DNA of 64,000 nt, from NCBI GenBank assembly GCA_964019155.1, contig OZ025240.1, positions 21,112,021-21,176,020 of the forward strand, given 5' to 3'. Both the position numbers and the translations under genes were made by a program. The stretch's first letter is position 1, and every line of letters begins with the position of its first letter. Below, one piece after another: positions 11,645 through 23,611 of the stretch. A model generated the notes under the pieces. It had not been told where the DNA came from. It searched no databases and saw nothing but the letters and a program-made list of their open reading frames with translations. The DNA is from Osedax fenrisi (Eukaryota > Annelida > Polychaeta > Sabellida > Siboglinidae).

Positions 11645-12099
11645 TTAGGGTACAGCGAGTGCCTTTTTTAGGGTGTAAGTAGTGTCCCCATAGCTGTTTG
11701 ATTAAATTGAATAAATACGCTGAGTAAACTAAAAATGATTAAACTGTACCCTAAAGAATATTAGCTGGTTGTACCCTAATTATATGATACCGTGTACCCT
11801 AATGCAATTGTAAGATATGTAGTACATATTATGTACCGTAATTAAATTGCATGATACGTAATTTTAATAGTCACTTACCCTAATATTTAACATAGCTGTA
11901 CCCTAATAAATATATAGAGTGTACCCTAGTGCATTTAACAGTCAGTTACCCTAATATTGATCATATATGTACCCTACAAAATATGTATATTGTACTACCC
12001 TAGTGAGCATAAAGTCGTGTACCCTATTTATGGTACATGGTAAATTTTGGTGATATTTTAACGATCTGTACCCTATAAATTGTATTCGACTTCCCTAAT
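11645..12099. repeat. Interspersed GTACCCTA motif cluster
   Basis: The motif (G/T)TACCCTA(A) occurs about a dozen times at irregular spacings of roughly 20-45 bases, mostly on the plus strand, with two inverted copies (TTAGGGTA, TTAGGGTG) at the left border. Because the first and last copies are inverted (TAGGGTACAG and CTGTACCCTA), the block could also be a small TA-flanked transposon. It is not a telomere array, since the spacers are unrelated sequence. Confidence 0.6.
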
Positions 12100-12203
12100 G
12101 TATGTATTAATATAATGTATTATGTATAATGTATTTAACATATGTCTATTTAATAATGTATATATATATATGTGTGTTATCGTATGTGTATATGTGTGCA
12201 TTA

Positions 12204-12246
<43 letters not shown>

Positions 12247-12538
12247 CGTATATATAAATGTCGTATACGAATATAATTTACCTGGTAATATTATTAGAAG
12301 AAAGGTCCCATTTGATAGATTACAATATTAATAAGAAACACATGGTAAATAATATGAAATCATTTACTAAGATTATTGGTATACCAATATAAGGGGTAGA
12401 AGCTATAGGTGCTAATGATATATTATCATTGGTTCCACACCTTATAAGGTAATGTTATATTATAATACCTATAGGTAATAATGAATAACATCAAATAGGT
12501 AGTATATAGTATTATGATACGTAGTTTACTTGGCTTAC

Positions 12539-12622
12539 TAGACATTAAAGGGGTCCCACTACCAGTATTTCCGGAAATATTGTTGGAAATGTTTGCTAGA
12601 AAGTGATTGTCTAGCAAGTTAA
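12539..12622 (-). CDS. Candidate internal exon of the 13859 gene
   Basis: On the minus strand an open frame reads NISNNISGNTGSGTPLMS and ends at a good donor (TCTA|GTAAGC) in phase 1. Three acceptor-like AGs (before 12622, 12610 and 12595) all give phase 1 starts, matching the phase 1 donor of the first exon at 13787. The segment overlaps one arm of an imperfect inverted repeat (12547-12570 with 12702-12728), so it could be part of a transposon instead. Family not recognised. Confidence 0.35.
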
Positions 12623-13246
12623 CTACAATTGTAGTGGCATATAGCATTACAACTCGATATAACATCGTTTTAAAGTTACTCTATTTCCGGCGGTATGCCC
12701 CAAATACTGGTGTGTGGGATACCCCTTTATATAGCCTCCACTACCCAGTATGTGATTAATGCGTGTATGGGTCGCAGTATGGACGTGTGCAATGACCGGT
12801 ACCGGTGTGAATGGACCTCTAAAGTAAATAACCGTTATCTTTATTACGGTATCCTATAGGGCTTGACCTTTATCTAGCCTCACTCCGATGTCTGACCTTG
12901 ATAAGAGGAGATCACTAGGTATCCTCCTCAACTTTATGCTGCTATTAGTCTAGACATCGTTTATTATATACTATTTCGTCATACTTCTTTGCTGCATTAT
13001 ATATATATTGTTTTCTTCGATTTTTGTAGCATACATATATTACTTATTATTAAATTTAAATATATTTAAATATATAGTATATTAGTATATTACATATATT
13101 GAGTATTATATAGTATATAATATAAACAAACGTATGTAATTTTATAATCGTGATTCCACTTACAATCTATCGTTATTTACTATTACCATCATAATAATAA
13201 AAACATTACATATTTAATCTACACACGATCTATTATGTAAACACTA

Positions 13247-13370
13247 TGACGTCACATATTACTATGTTGCTATGGTGATTACATTGTTCTCTCCCGTGTG
13301 TTACATAATACAATACAGAGGGGTGTGACGTAACACAATGAAAGGGACCGGAAGCATTAGGGGGCGGGGG
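13247..13370. promoter_or_regulatory. Promoter-like cluster: CRE, X-box-like, ETS and GC box
   Basis: Within 125 bases lie a perfect CRE (TGACGTCA, 13247-13254), an X-box-like GTTGCTATGGTGAT (13266-13279), a second CRE variant (TGACGTAA, 13326-13333), an ETS site (ACCGGAAGC, 13347-13355) and a GC box (GGGGGCGGGGG, 13360-13370). Such density stands out in this AT-rich setting. It is open for translation on the minus strand as well, so coding origin cannot be excluded. The direction of any promoter is unknown. Confidence 0.45.
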
Positions 13371-13786
13371 AGACGGGACATTATCAGTAATTACTACTTT
13401 CTCGTGTTTATTTAGAGAGGTCGACAACATATAATACATATCATGTCTTACAGCTATATAGCCGTATACTATAATATACATAGTTAATATAGTATACACT
13501 GTATACTTATTAAAAATACCACTCATTTAACAATTATTCGAGTCACTATATTGTTATATATGTTTATATTACTGTATATTATATATGTATATATACATAT
13601 ATATATTTATTAATAAATATATATATTACATAAATGTTTACTAGTATACAGTGTTTCGAATTATTATTTATAGTGTGCTTTTTTTAATAAACAAGTTTGT
13701 ATAGTATAATGTCAGTTAAAACAGTGGGCAGGTACAACAATGGTAATATGTCCTTATGTCTACCTGTCCTTACCTGCCATACTTAC

Positions 13787-13859
13787 CATGATAAGTCATA
13801 CCCTCTAAAGGAATCTCGACAGATGTCGGTTTGACTCGGTAGAAGTCGGCTCCACTCAT
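13787..13859 (-). CDS. First exon of an unrecognised minus-strand gene
   Basis: An ATG on the minus strand (13857-13859) opens MSGADFYRVKPTSVEIPLEG, then MTYH, and reaches a textbook donor CATG|GTAAGT in phase 1 after 24 codons. The upstream region (13860-14060) is relatively GC-rich and includes CACGTG. The most likely next exon is 12539-12622 (phase 1), and the gene may end at 10370. No domain recognised, and no signal peptide. Confidence 0.5.
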
Positions 13860-14059
13860 TAATTATAAATCACGCCCTATTACGTAACTACTACACCACG
13901 TGTCTTCTAGTACCTGTATTCTACGCTAGAGGTCGATACCCGCACTCGCGAGTCTATATTTAGATAGATACGTCTGTCTGTCTTCTCTATATGATTTACT
14001 GTCCAGTCTCCGCATCCTCTCTACATCACCCACACACACACACATAGCGTGTATCACGT

Positions 14060-14229
14060 GTGTATATGACTGAGACGTATGTAGGTATACCTATTATAGT
14101 ATATTATACTATATTATACATACCAACAGTATGTACATGCCAGTCATATCGTAATTAAGATATTCACTATCAATAATGTATATACATATCAATATATGTA
14201 TGTAGGTATGTATATATCTATATATATAT

Positions 14230-14301
<72 letters not shown>

Positions 14302-15368
14302 ACATTATATTATAATGTTAAAATCTCTAATATATAAGGTTTATTTATTCCAATAATTAGTATATTATGTATCTATAAATATGATTATGTTTGTATTAAC
14401 GTATTTATCCAAAAGGTTTACTTTTAAGTAAAAAGTAATATTAAAATTATAATCAACGAGTAAATACCAATTTATAATATATTATATAATATATTATATT
14501 ATATATTATCTTATATATTATATAATATAGTAGTATTTAATTGTATGATTTATTAATGTATACGTAAATGATTAGTTATTAATCGACGCGTAAAGTAATT
14601 TATATCTTATGAATAATGTAATAAATTATTAATGATTATATTCTTATTTTAATTATATTATTTTAGTATATATATATATATATATATTCAGTAAGATCTG
14701 GATTTTTGATATACAGGTACCATGTGATACACATTCCTATGCGTCAGTATAGGAGTAACCATGTTGTATGTGTGTAGACATCATACAAACACAATAACTA
14801 CGACAAGATACACCTGTCAAATGTGTAGCACGCCAGTAAAGTCTATAGACTATATTCTGAAATTTATAATTAATTGAGCTAATTGAGAAAACATTATAAT
14901 TCGGACATTGCAACCGAATAATATGGAATACTACTATTGTATAACACCGAGATCATCAAGCGTATATACACGTATACTGTACACTAAGGGTGAGTGACAG
15001 ACATAAACAACAATGTGTGTACACGTGTACTGTACGAGTTACATAAATCCGTATCTAAAGTATACTTTACCTATAGGTTACCTATTACTTGTTAAAGTGG
15101 AGTAGATCATTATAAACAATATCTGAATATATGTTAATACATTAATGGCCAAACTTAATACCATGTATAGTATAGTTATAGCTATATCTGAACACCAATG
15201 TTTAGCGGTCATAATTACCGTCATATTATTAATAATGCATATAAGTTCAAGAATAATTTCGATTAAATATGTTCATATTTTGTATTAAAAAAAAAGTACA
15301 AATTTAAAAATAGATATGAATATAATAAATTAAACAACTGTACGTCGCACATTGTACACGTACGTTAA
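14060..15368. other. AT-rich spacer
   Basis: Contains an 80-base TA tract at 14219-14298 and AT-rich filler. A relatively GC-rich portion at 14690-15060 has no supported exon. Confidence 0.4.
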
Positions 15369-16274
15369 GCCGGAGTGGCTCGGTAATTTTTTTTTGAAAA
15401 TTGCTGCACATTTTTTTATATTAACTAGATAACATATTAAATTGAATACAAAAAAAAAATTAAAAAAATTAATTATTGGATGTGCGCCACCTCATTAAAG
15501 TTTAACATGAAGAGATAGGAAGTTTAACATGGAGGAGATAGGAAATATTTGAAACTTCGATTTAACATCATTAACATTTTTTATATTTATAATATATATA
15601 TTATGTTAATTTCATTATATAATATTCATTATTGAATGAGTTATGTTATAATATGTATTATAAATAAATTAATACATTCATAATTTCTATCTACAAAATT
15701 AAACATATTTACTAATTTTTTTTTCACAATTGTGGTCATAACTTTTTTTTAAATAAAAATTAAAAAAAACTAAGATATGACTTCTATTATAGAATTTGAT
15801 AAGCATTCCAACTATACAAATTTTATTATAATAGCATAAATATATAAAATCTCATTTTAGTACCAATATCCCATATTCGAATATCTTTATAGTTATTATT
15901 TATACAGTAAGATTAGCCGATTATATCCATATATGTTGTTATTTGTCATTTAGTAAATGGTTTGGGGTTATATAAAATATAAAAAGGTGTATTAGTAAGA
16001 AGGTTCGTGGTTAAAAAGTATAATAAAATGAATATAAATTTGAAAATTAGTTGTTTATAATGGTTTATAATGTAATTGTCATGTGATTTCAATATAGGTA
16101 ATAGCGGTATTTTTTCTATAGAAAAATATTTATAGGTATTTTTAAAAGCTCTGGCTCACGGCGAATACTACATGTAAAAAAAAAAAAAGTATACCATTGT
16201 GACAGAAATACTCCAAACATAAAATGCTAGAAGGTGCAGCAATTTTCAACAAAAAAAGTCCGAGCCGCTCCGGC
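15369..16274. mobile_element. Inverted-repeat element flanked by TTAA
   Basis: A 906-base element. The left end reads GCCGGAGTGGCTCGG and the right end CCGAGCCGCTCCGGC, with a further inverted block AAAATTGCTGCAC/GCAGCAATTTT inside each end. TTAA stands directly outside both ends, the target type of piggyBac-like transposons. The flanks beyond (ACGTACG) are also inverted, so TTAA may be part of the repeat. No coding frame. The interior shares a TTAACATGGAGGAGAT-type block with the element at 57850. Confidence 0.7.
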
Positions 16275-16944
16275 TTAACGTACGTCGTACACGTATGGCG
16301 TATGTGTACATTGTACGTAAATTACGTAGAGACATATATGTATAAGAACATTATAGAAATAACTATAAAGATCTAAGTACAGATTGAATTAAATTATGGG
16401 TCAATTATAAAATGTTATTATTTTCAAAATTATAATTCTATAGAATGAAAAATAATATGCAATCATAAATGATTATAAATAAGTATTTAATAATCTGTTA
16501 ATCATATATATCGTTAGTTGACATCATATTATATAATAGATCGTATATAACACTGCATTTAAAATTATTTAAAAATATAAACTTATAGATATCATATTAT
16601 AAGTTTAAAATATGAGTATTTTGCTATAATGTACGCCATTTTTTACACATTTTTATTTTACCAATTAGGTCTTGTACTAAACTATCAAATTGTATCATTT
16701 ATAAGTCTTTATTTGCTCTACAAGTTTCAGAGAATATTAAATATATATTAAATAATACTTTTCTCAAATAAAAAAAAAATTATTTTCAACGCATTTAAAA
16801 GGCCGCGAATCCCCTTAATTGCACTTGAAGTATGATTACTATAACAACATCAGTTAATACATATGTATTTGAATAGTATTATTAGATAAAGTAGAACAAA
16901 TAAATAATGTATACAGTATATATATGAATAATGTATACTGTATG

Positions 16945-16998
<54 letters not shown>

Positions 16999-17250
16999 AT
17001 AAACTGTATACATATATAAGTATATGTATATCTATTCTATCAACTATTATTCCTACTTATGAAATAATTATGTAATTATAACTAACGTTATAGTTCACAC
17101 TTATATAGTACGATATCACACTTTACATGTCACTATATATATATAGTGTATACATGCATGTATACATGTATAAACTATATGTATATATGGTATTATATGT
17201 GTTAATATTTGTTCTTATGTTAATGAACACAATCGACTAATTAACTCTCG
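16275..17250. other. AT-rich spacer, no gene recognised
   Basis: AT-rich with a TA tract at 16948-16995. Nothing exon-like was found. Confidence 0.4.
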
Positions 17251-17366
17251 CTAGTCGTCTCTGGCGTCTGTGATAGTCGCATCCGTTAGTAAGGTCGGTA
17301 TATCGGACATAGTAGTGACAAAGCCCCGGGGCTTTGGTAGTGGCACGTTGTTATCGCACATTACAA
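17251..17366 (-). CDS. Terminal exon of an unrecognised minus-strand gene
   Basis: On the minus strand, after the acceptor GACTATAG, a GC-rich frame reads VPLPKPRGFVTTMSDIPTLL and ends ITDARDD and TAG at 17251-17253. An in-frame ATG lies at 17359-17361, so a 36-residue start is also possible. The exon contains a perfect 18-base palindrome around CCCCGGGG. An upstream exon at 18725-18769 has a matching phase 1 donor. The plus strand is also open here (SSLASVIVASVSK), so strand choice rests on composition and on the phase match. Confidence 0.4.
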
Positions 17367-17629
17367 CTATAGTCGTGTATGGTGTATACTATAGTCTAGG
17401 TGTACATTATGTAGTATGTGCATTTCTATTTTCGTAGTAGATACTTTAATTATGTATGATATTTTATAAATATATCTATCATGAAATAACGTAAAATGTG
17501 ATACAATTGTTAACTGTTTTAAAAACCTAAGAATAATACTGATATTACTAAAGATTTTGCGAAGCAAAATCGTTGATATTACTATAATATATAATAGATT
17601 GGTAATCTTAGATAGATGCATTATCAGAT

Positions 17630-18546
17630 TATGAGTATGTATAATTCTTCTTTTAATATATATATATATATATATATAAGTATAATATAAAATATGTTAC
17701 CTATATTTAGTTATAGTCATAATTATTTAAATTAAAATATTCATAAATAATATTATTTATCATTAAAATTAATGATTATCTATAGTATATATTATTTAAT
17801 GTATACTATATGATATTATATGTATATATATATACAGATTTATATATGTATATCTATAGATATAAATCCATAAGAGATATATTTAATAAATGACGACATA
17901 TATATAATATTATATATATATATATACATATAATATATTATAATGAGATTTTAAATCCTATCATCAAATGAATTAAACATGTATAAGACAGTAGTATGAT
18001 TAATGTGTAAACTATATTGTCATCATGATTATATAATTGCGAACCGACTGGTGATATTTTAGTATCTAATTGAAAATGTATTATAAATTGAAAATATTTA
18101 ATAATATATCTAAATTATTATATATTAAATATTAGTAATACAGAAAATAAAACAAAACTTAATTTATTTAATAATATGTTATTGCATAATATATAGCATA
18201 TATGCTATAATTTTTGTAATATAACATACGATATGATAAGATATGCTGATGCAATATATATGTTATAGAGTGTAATGCAAATATACATTATATATTATAT
18301 ATTTACACCTATATATATATAATATACAGGTATAACTAAACTGTTAAATTATATGCACGTTTACTTATATTAGTAAACAAATATGATTGTTATTAACATG
18401 TACAATATATTAAATTATTAATTAAATCATATATAGATATATATATAATAGTATGTGATGTTGACTAATCTGCAATGTTGAGTAATCGGTATATCGTTAA
18501 GTTACATGTATCTTCGGCAGTTTACTTTATTATATATGAAATAATA

Positions 18547-18621
<75 letters not shown>

Positions 18622-18724
18622 TGTTGTGTATTTATATATGTTGTTTATCTAAATAATATTCAGTACATTATATATTGATTAATAAGTACACAAACAGTGC
18701 AGTGTACTGCGTATGTAGACATAC
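17630..18724. other. AT-rich spacer
   Basis: TA-rich sequence, including the tract at 18552-18622. No gene supported. Confidence 0.4.
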
Positions 18725-18769
18725 TTGTGTACACATGTATGTCCCCTATATGGTGGACAACCGACAACA
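18725..18769 (-). CDS. Candidate exon upstream of 17366
   Basis: On the minus strand, acceptor ATATATAG|TG leads to 14 codons (LSVVHHIGDIHVYT) and a donor ACACAA|GTATGT, phase 1 at both ends, which fits the exon starting at 17366. The frame stays open past the donor, so the exact 3' border is uncertain. Short, and supported only by phase. Confidence 0.28.
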
Positions 18770-18889
18770 CTATATATTCGTGTGATGCTATACGAATCTC
18801 GAATCATTGCATTGTTATAAACAAGTATTATACAACAATAATATACCGTAAGATCATACTATGATACTAATATTTCATATCATTAATTA

Positions 18890-21125
18890 CACTGGTCTGC
18901 ATCATTTTTGTTATCAAGTGTTTCTTAACTGATTATAAGCTACTTTTTGACACTGAATTCAAATCTTAAAACCATTTTACTCAATCAGCTCTAGTTCTTT
19001 TTTTATTCAAATTTTTATTTTTTTGGAAATATCAGAAATTTCCTAAGGAAAATATAGGATTTCATATAAAAATTATACAGTATTTTAATCCGTTCATACC
19101 TATATATTTAGTTATTTTATTATATAAATGTGTTAGTAATATATAAATAGTGTACAAATGGTACGGGAGTTGATTAGGGGTATTCCCTTAATAAGTTAAT
19201 TAATATGTAATTACTAAATATTCAGAAATATATTGTATATTAATTTACAATAATTTTCTGACTCTTGAAATTAACATATAAAAATCATTATTTTAAATAA
19301 GTCAATAATATCATTACATCATAAAACTTTAAATAAGTATAACATATTTTAAACTACATTAACCATGAATAGAAGAACTTGTATTAACAATCCGGATAAG
19401 TTGTGTTACATTTGTGGTAAGTTAACATTGTTGAATCAGAAGTCAAATATAATGCCATTTATAAAAAAAACCTACAAGGATTATTTCAGAATGCATTTAG
19501 GAGACCAAGACACACTATTTGCACAGCATATTTGTTGTAAAACCTGTACAGTTAACGTACATCGTTGGAATAATAAGAAATTAAATATTTAAATTTCGGA
19601 ATACCAATGATATGGAGAGAAGGTCAGAATCATGTATCAGATTGTTATTTTTGCTTGTTTAACATATATTAAATATATTAAATATTAATGGTTCATATAT
19701 AGAATACATATGTATACCTTTATACTATTTATATAATTATATATGTAGAAATACATATGAAGAATAAAGCACGTGTTATATATCCTGATATACATTCAGC
19801 TATACGGTATGTACCTCATAATGATGATATTCCGATACCAATACCACCAGACAATCTTGATTCATCATCAGAATTAGATGAGAAAAATGAAATTAATGAT
19901 GATTTATCAAAGGAATACATTCCCCTTGAAAATAAAAGAAATCTTGATCCATTTAATCAACATGAGTTAAATGAGTTAACAAGAGACAAGAATCTGCTCA
20001 ATTATTTGGGTCTAGATTAGTAGAACGTCAAATGTTATCAAAAGAAACAACATACTCTTGGTATCGAAGTCGTGACATTGAGTTTAGGAATAATTGACTA
20101 CCAATGGAGAACTTGTATATTGTAACAATATTATTGGATTGGTAGAAGGTATGGGTATTACGTATGCAGATCCAGACTGGAGATTATTTATCGATTCATC
20201 AAATAAAAGTCTTAAGACAGTTTTATTATACAATGGTAATAGAGTCTCTTCAATTCCTGTCGGTTATTCAATTAGTATATTAGAAAATTACAATAATATG
20301 ATTGTACTTCTTGATTCATTAAATTATAATTTTCACAATTGGATGATTTTCGGAGACTTGAAGTTAATATATTATAATAATTATAATTATTTAAAATGTT
20401 CTATTATTGTAATATATACATTTGTAGATCGTCACCATACTTTTGTGTATGCAATCTGGGTATACTAAATACCCATGCTTTCTCTACAAATGGGATACTA
20501 GAGCTGACCGAGAACATTATTCAAGACGCATATGGCCAGAATGTAATAATTTACATCCTGGTTCACACAATATAATCTAGAATTATCTTGTTAATCCCAA
20601 TAGAATACTATTCCTTTATTCCTCCATTATACATTTTTTAAGATCCCATCTTGATTATATTCCAAGCAGTTGTGGTGATTTTAGCGAAGAACAAATGTAT
20701 TTAAGGAAAGTGCTTTCTCCAGGATATAACTATAATGAAAGATAAATATAAAGGAAAATGGGATATAAATATGCTTTCGGATTACAGTTGGTGTTTAAAA
20801 AAAAAGGATATTAATGCAAAACACAAGAGAAAAGCTATTAAACAGTCATTTATATAATATTTAAATAATATTCTATAATATTAATACATATTATTATTAT
20901 TTTATATTCCTAATAAATTATATATATCACTTAAATATATTTTTCTTGATAATTTATTTGAAATATTTCTCATATTTGTTGACAAAATTAAAAGTTTAAT
21001 AAAAAAAGAACTAGAGCTGATTGAGCAAAACGGTTTTCAGATTTGAATTCAGTGTCAAAAAGTAGCTTATAATCAGTTAAGAAACCCTTGATAACAAACA
21101 AAAAAAATTCAAATGCAGACCAGTG
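18890..21125 (+). mobile_element. CACTA-like DNA transposon with about 120-bp terminal inverted repeats
   Basis: Starts CACTGGTCTGCAT and ends with its complement ATGCAGACCAGTG. The two terminal repeats match over roughly 120 bases apart from small gaps, and TTA stands outside both ends (18887-18889 and 21126-21128), giving a 3-base target duplication. CACTG ends with a 2-3 base duplication are the usual marks of CACTA/EnSpm elements. The interior carries a broken transposase-like gene on the plus strand. It was probably autonomous before internal deletion. Confidence 0.8.
19365..20856 (+). pseudogene. Broken transposase-like gene of the 18890 element
   Basis: Separate plus-strand pieces are colinear with one long invertebrate transposon protein. 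An N-terminal cysteine motif (CYICGKLTLLNQK, then CCKTCTVNVHRW) lies at 19365-19560, a proline/acidic linker (VPHNDDIPIPIPPDNL) at 19757-20020, and a core piece (LVYCNNIIGLVE, RLFIDSSNKSLK, MIFGDLK) at 20094-20370. A cysteine piece (GYTKYPCFLYKWD) follows near 20455-20495 in another frame. LRSHLDYIPSS and GDFSEEQ lie near 20640-20690, and a lysine-rich tail (INAKHKRKAIKQSFI) at about 20811-20855. The aspartates in IDSS and GDLK and the glutamate in SEEQ may be the catalytic triad. Stops, frameshifts and an internal deletion between about 20570 and 20600 make it inactive. Confidence 0.7.
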
Positions 21126-21187
21126 TTATCGTTCATTCAAATAATCAATATATACAAAATATATATATAGTCTATATATATATATAG

Positions 21188-21647
21188 CAAATATTTTGCG
21201 AAGCAAAGATATAACACTCCCTATGCATGCAACGTAATTTAGTAATATCCCCAACCGCTGCTAGTAGTAGTATCGAAATCACTGAAATAGATTTAGGTTC
21301 GGCTCTGTTTGCATACAACAATGTTTTCATTGCTCTATTAAATTACATGCAATATAAATTAACTTTTACTTACTAAATATATACTTATAGCATTTAAAAC
21401 ATTAATATCATATTTGTTTGTTATATATTAGTAATGAACACTTAGTTTTCATCATATAAATATTAATTTGAAGCATATTATTTAACATTTTAAAAGTGTA
21501 TAGTTAAATACGAATTTACATTATAAACAACGCATAGTTCCTAAAAGTAACCCGCTATAGGTGGCACCAGGGTATTTTGTATACAAATTCGAATTACACG
21601 ATTTCGCGTAAGTGTTCTTAAGATATCTTTCCTTCGGAAAATCTTTG
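21188..21647. mobile_element. Inverted-repeat element with TTTTGCGAAGCAAA ends
   Basis: CAAATATTTTGCGAAGCAAA at the left pairs imperfectly with TTTCCTTCGGAAAATCTTTG at the right over about 25 bases. A lone copy of the same end-like motif (GATTTTGCGAAGCAAAATC) occurs at about 17551-17570. No coding. Target duplication is unclear because both flanks are TA-rich. Confidence 0.5.
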
Positions 21648-21694
21648 TATATAGTCTATATAGCCATATATATCTCAGTGGGAAAACCATGCTC

Positions 21695-21911
21695 ACTAGA
21701 TATTGCAAAAGCTAGTAAGCCAGAGGTCATTCAATGCAGGCAGTTCTTGTTTGTCTCTTGCGTTAATCAAGAACTAAAACGATAAATCAAAACACATTAT
21801 AATATATGTTACTATTGTATTGTATTGTCCGGGCCCTATAGTTATTTATAACATGTATACGTATATGACTTCTTGAGGGGGTCCATTCGTATCCGTTATT
21901 TGTATCGTATT

Positions 21912-21925
<14 letters not shown>
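21695..21925. repeat. Dispersed repeat, copy 1
   Basis: About 230 bases related to 56715-56950. Shared blocks include AGTTATTTATAACATGTA and GTATCCGTTATTTGTAT. Diverged, no frame, class unknown. Confidence 0.6.
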
Positions 21926-21929
<4 letters not shown>

Positions 21930-21949
<20 letters not shown>

Positions 21950-23360
21950 TTTCAATGAATACATATTATTATAAAAAAATAAATACTATTATTATAGAAA
22001 AAGAAATGTCTATAAACAAATTATAAAACTATTCTACCTGATATAAATAGTAATGGTTGTATGGTAGTATATCGTAACTACCCTCACCTAACAACAGTAC
22101 GTATAACACATACTTGACACGCTCTCACTGCGCATGAGTGTGTGTTATGATGTATGTACTGTATTGCTATTAACCCCTTCCACCCCTCCACCCCCCCCCC
22201 AATAGATCACCCGAGTAGTATATCACCGTCATAATAATACACCTACACACATAGACAACAATAGAGGAAGTTAACATGATTTGATGTGTTGTGTATAGAA
22301 TCCACTTAGTGTATAAGGTAGTGTGCACTATATTAAGTATACTTCCTGTTTATAATATTACGGAAGGTACAGTGTGAACATTTTTGTACAATCAAATATT
22401 TAGTGAAGTTACATTACCTAATTCTACACGTATACGTCGTACATTATACGACTGTATCGCCACCTATTGAATAAATAATACCGATAGAACGAAATTCTAG
22501 TTTATTATAATCACAGATTGTTATTTAGTAAACACTCGTTACTGGTGAATACAATCTATGATTATTATATATGATAATCGTATATATATATACTGTATAA
22601 TTATTATAATATTGTATATATATATATATATATATGTGTGTGTTAATGTAATATATTTCCTTAAGAACACTTTTTGTAAAAACATACATACACATAATTA
22701 ATTACAAAATAGATTATCTATTTCTTATGTATGTTGCATTATACTTTATCGTGGTATTACATAATCTCTATTATCAGTAATCCCGCAGGAAATGATGTAC
22801 GAGGTAATTAATCAGATTAACTAGTCCATGGGATTAGATTGAAACATTGTTGACTTAATGTAGGCCGATGTACGATATACATATATTACGTAATTAACGC
22901 TAATTCACATGTACTTTCTACCCTTTGATGGACTCGCGCGAACACCGCATTACGTAATACGTTCTGTACATCGGCCTAGATAATATCTTTATTTCAAAAC
23001 GCTGACACGATCCTTGTGAAAGTATTGCCAAGTCAAATGTTGAAGTGTAATGCTTGCGAAAGTATTCAATACTAAAACGCATACTTCCTATACCCATTCG
23101 CGTACGATAAAACCATAACATAGTATAATCATATCGTGTAAAACCTGTATTTGGAACGGTAAGCATTTACAATATAACCTATACAATGTAATGTATAGTA
23201 TATATTATATATTTTACAGTATAATGTATACTATACATTATACATTATATCGTATAGTATACAGGATATACCCTATACGGTGTTAGCATCTCGGGTACAC
23301 GGGCATCTTGCACGTCGTACATTGTACATTGTCGTACCTACCTAGTGTACGCCGTACACT
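21930..23360. other. Mixed-composition spacer
   Basis: Parts are less AT-rich, including a C-run near 22190. A minus-strand open frame at 22918-23166 (MLTVPNTGFTRYDYTMLW) overlaps an inverted repeat (TAGGCCGATGTAC at 22862-22874 against 22967-22980) and has no recognised relative. It may be part of a transposon. No firm gene. Confidence 0.35.
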
Positions 23361-23373
23361 GATGATGTGTATG

Positions 23374-23416
23374 CACGTGACTTAATATTGCACGTGACCT
23401 ACCATACTTGCACGTG
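23374..23416 (+). promoter_or_regulatory. Three CACGTGAC boxes
   Basis: CACGTGAC occurs at 23374, 23391 and 23411, the last two inside a 20-base tandem duplication (TGCACGTGACCTAC). Same E-box type as the cluster at 7990-8155. An ATG with an open exon-like frame follows at 23522. Confidence 0.5.
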
Positions 23417-23521
23417 ACCTACTATAATTGCTGTATCAGCCACGACTAACACATCCGTGGCCGTAGTTATGTTTCTCAGTAACGGTACACCCTGACGGAG
23501 GAGGCTGACACACACAGAGAG

Positions 23522-23611
23522 ATGAACACGTGGTATACCTATACAACAGTACATTGTGTTTACACGTGTATAGAGGTGCGACATGATATCGCTCGAGAGA
23601 ATCGCACCTAG
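23522..23611 (+). CDS. Candidate first exon downstream of E-boxes
   Basis: ATG at 23522 opens MNTWYTYTTVHCVYTCIE, reaches a donor-like GAG|GTGCGA in phase 0, and if unspliced continues to TAG at 23609-23611 after 29 codons. Local GC content is well above the surroundings, and the CACGTGAC group lies about 110 bases upstream. The minus strand is also open over 23399-23584, so strand is uncertain. No family recognised. Confidence 0.28.
   Translation: MNTWYTYTTVHCVYTCIEVRHDIARENRT

Noticed and set aside
11645..12099. Interstitial telomere repeat (CCCTAA)n
   Set aside because: The motif is not tandem and the spacers are unrelated.
22918..23166. 82-codon minus-strand gene
   Set aside because: It overlaps an inverted repeat, lacks splice or promoter context and shows no recognisable domain.
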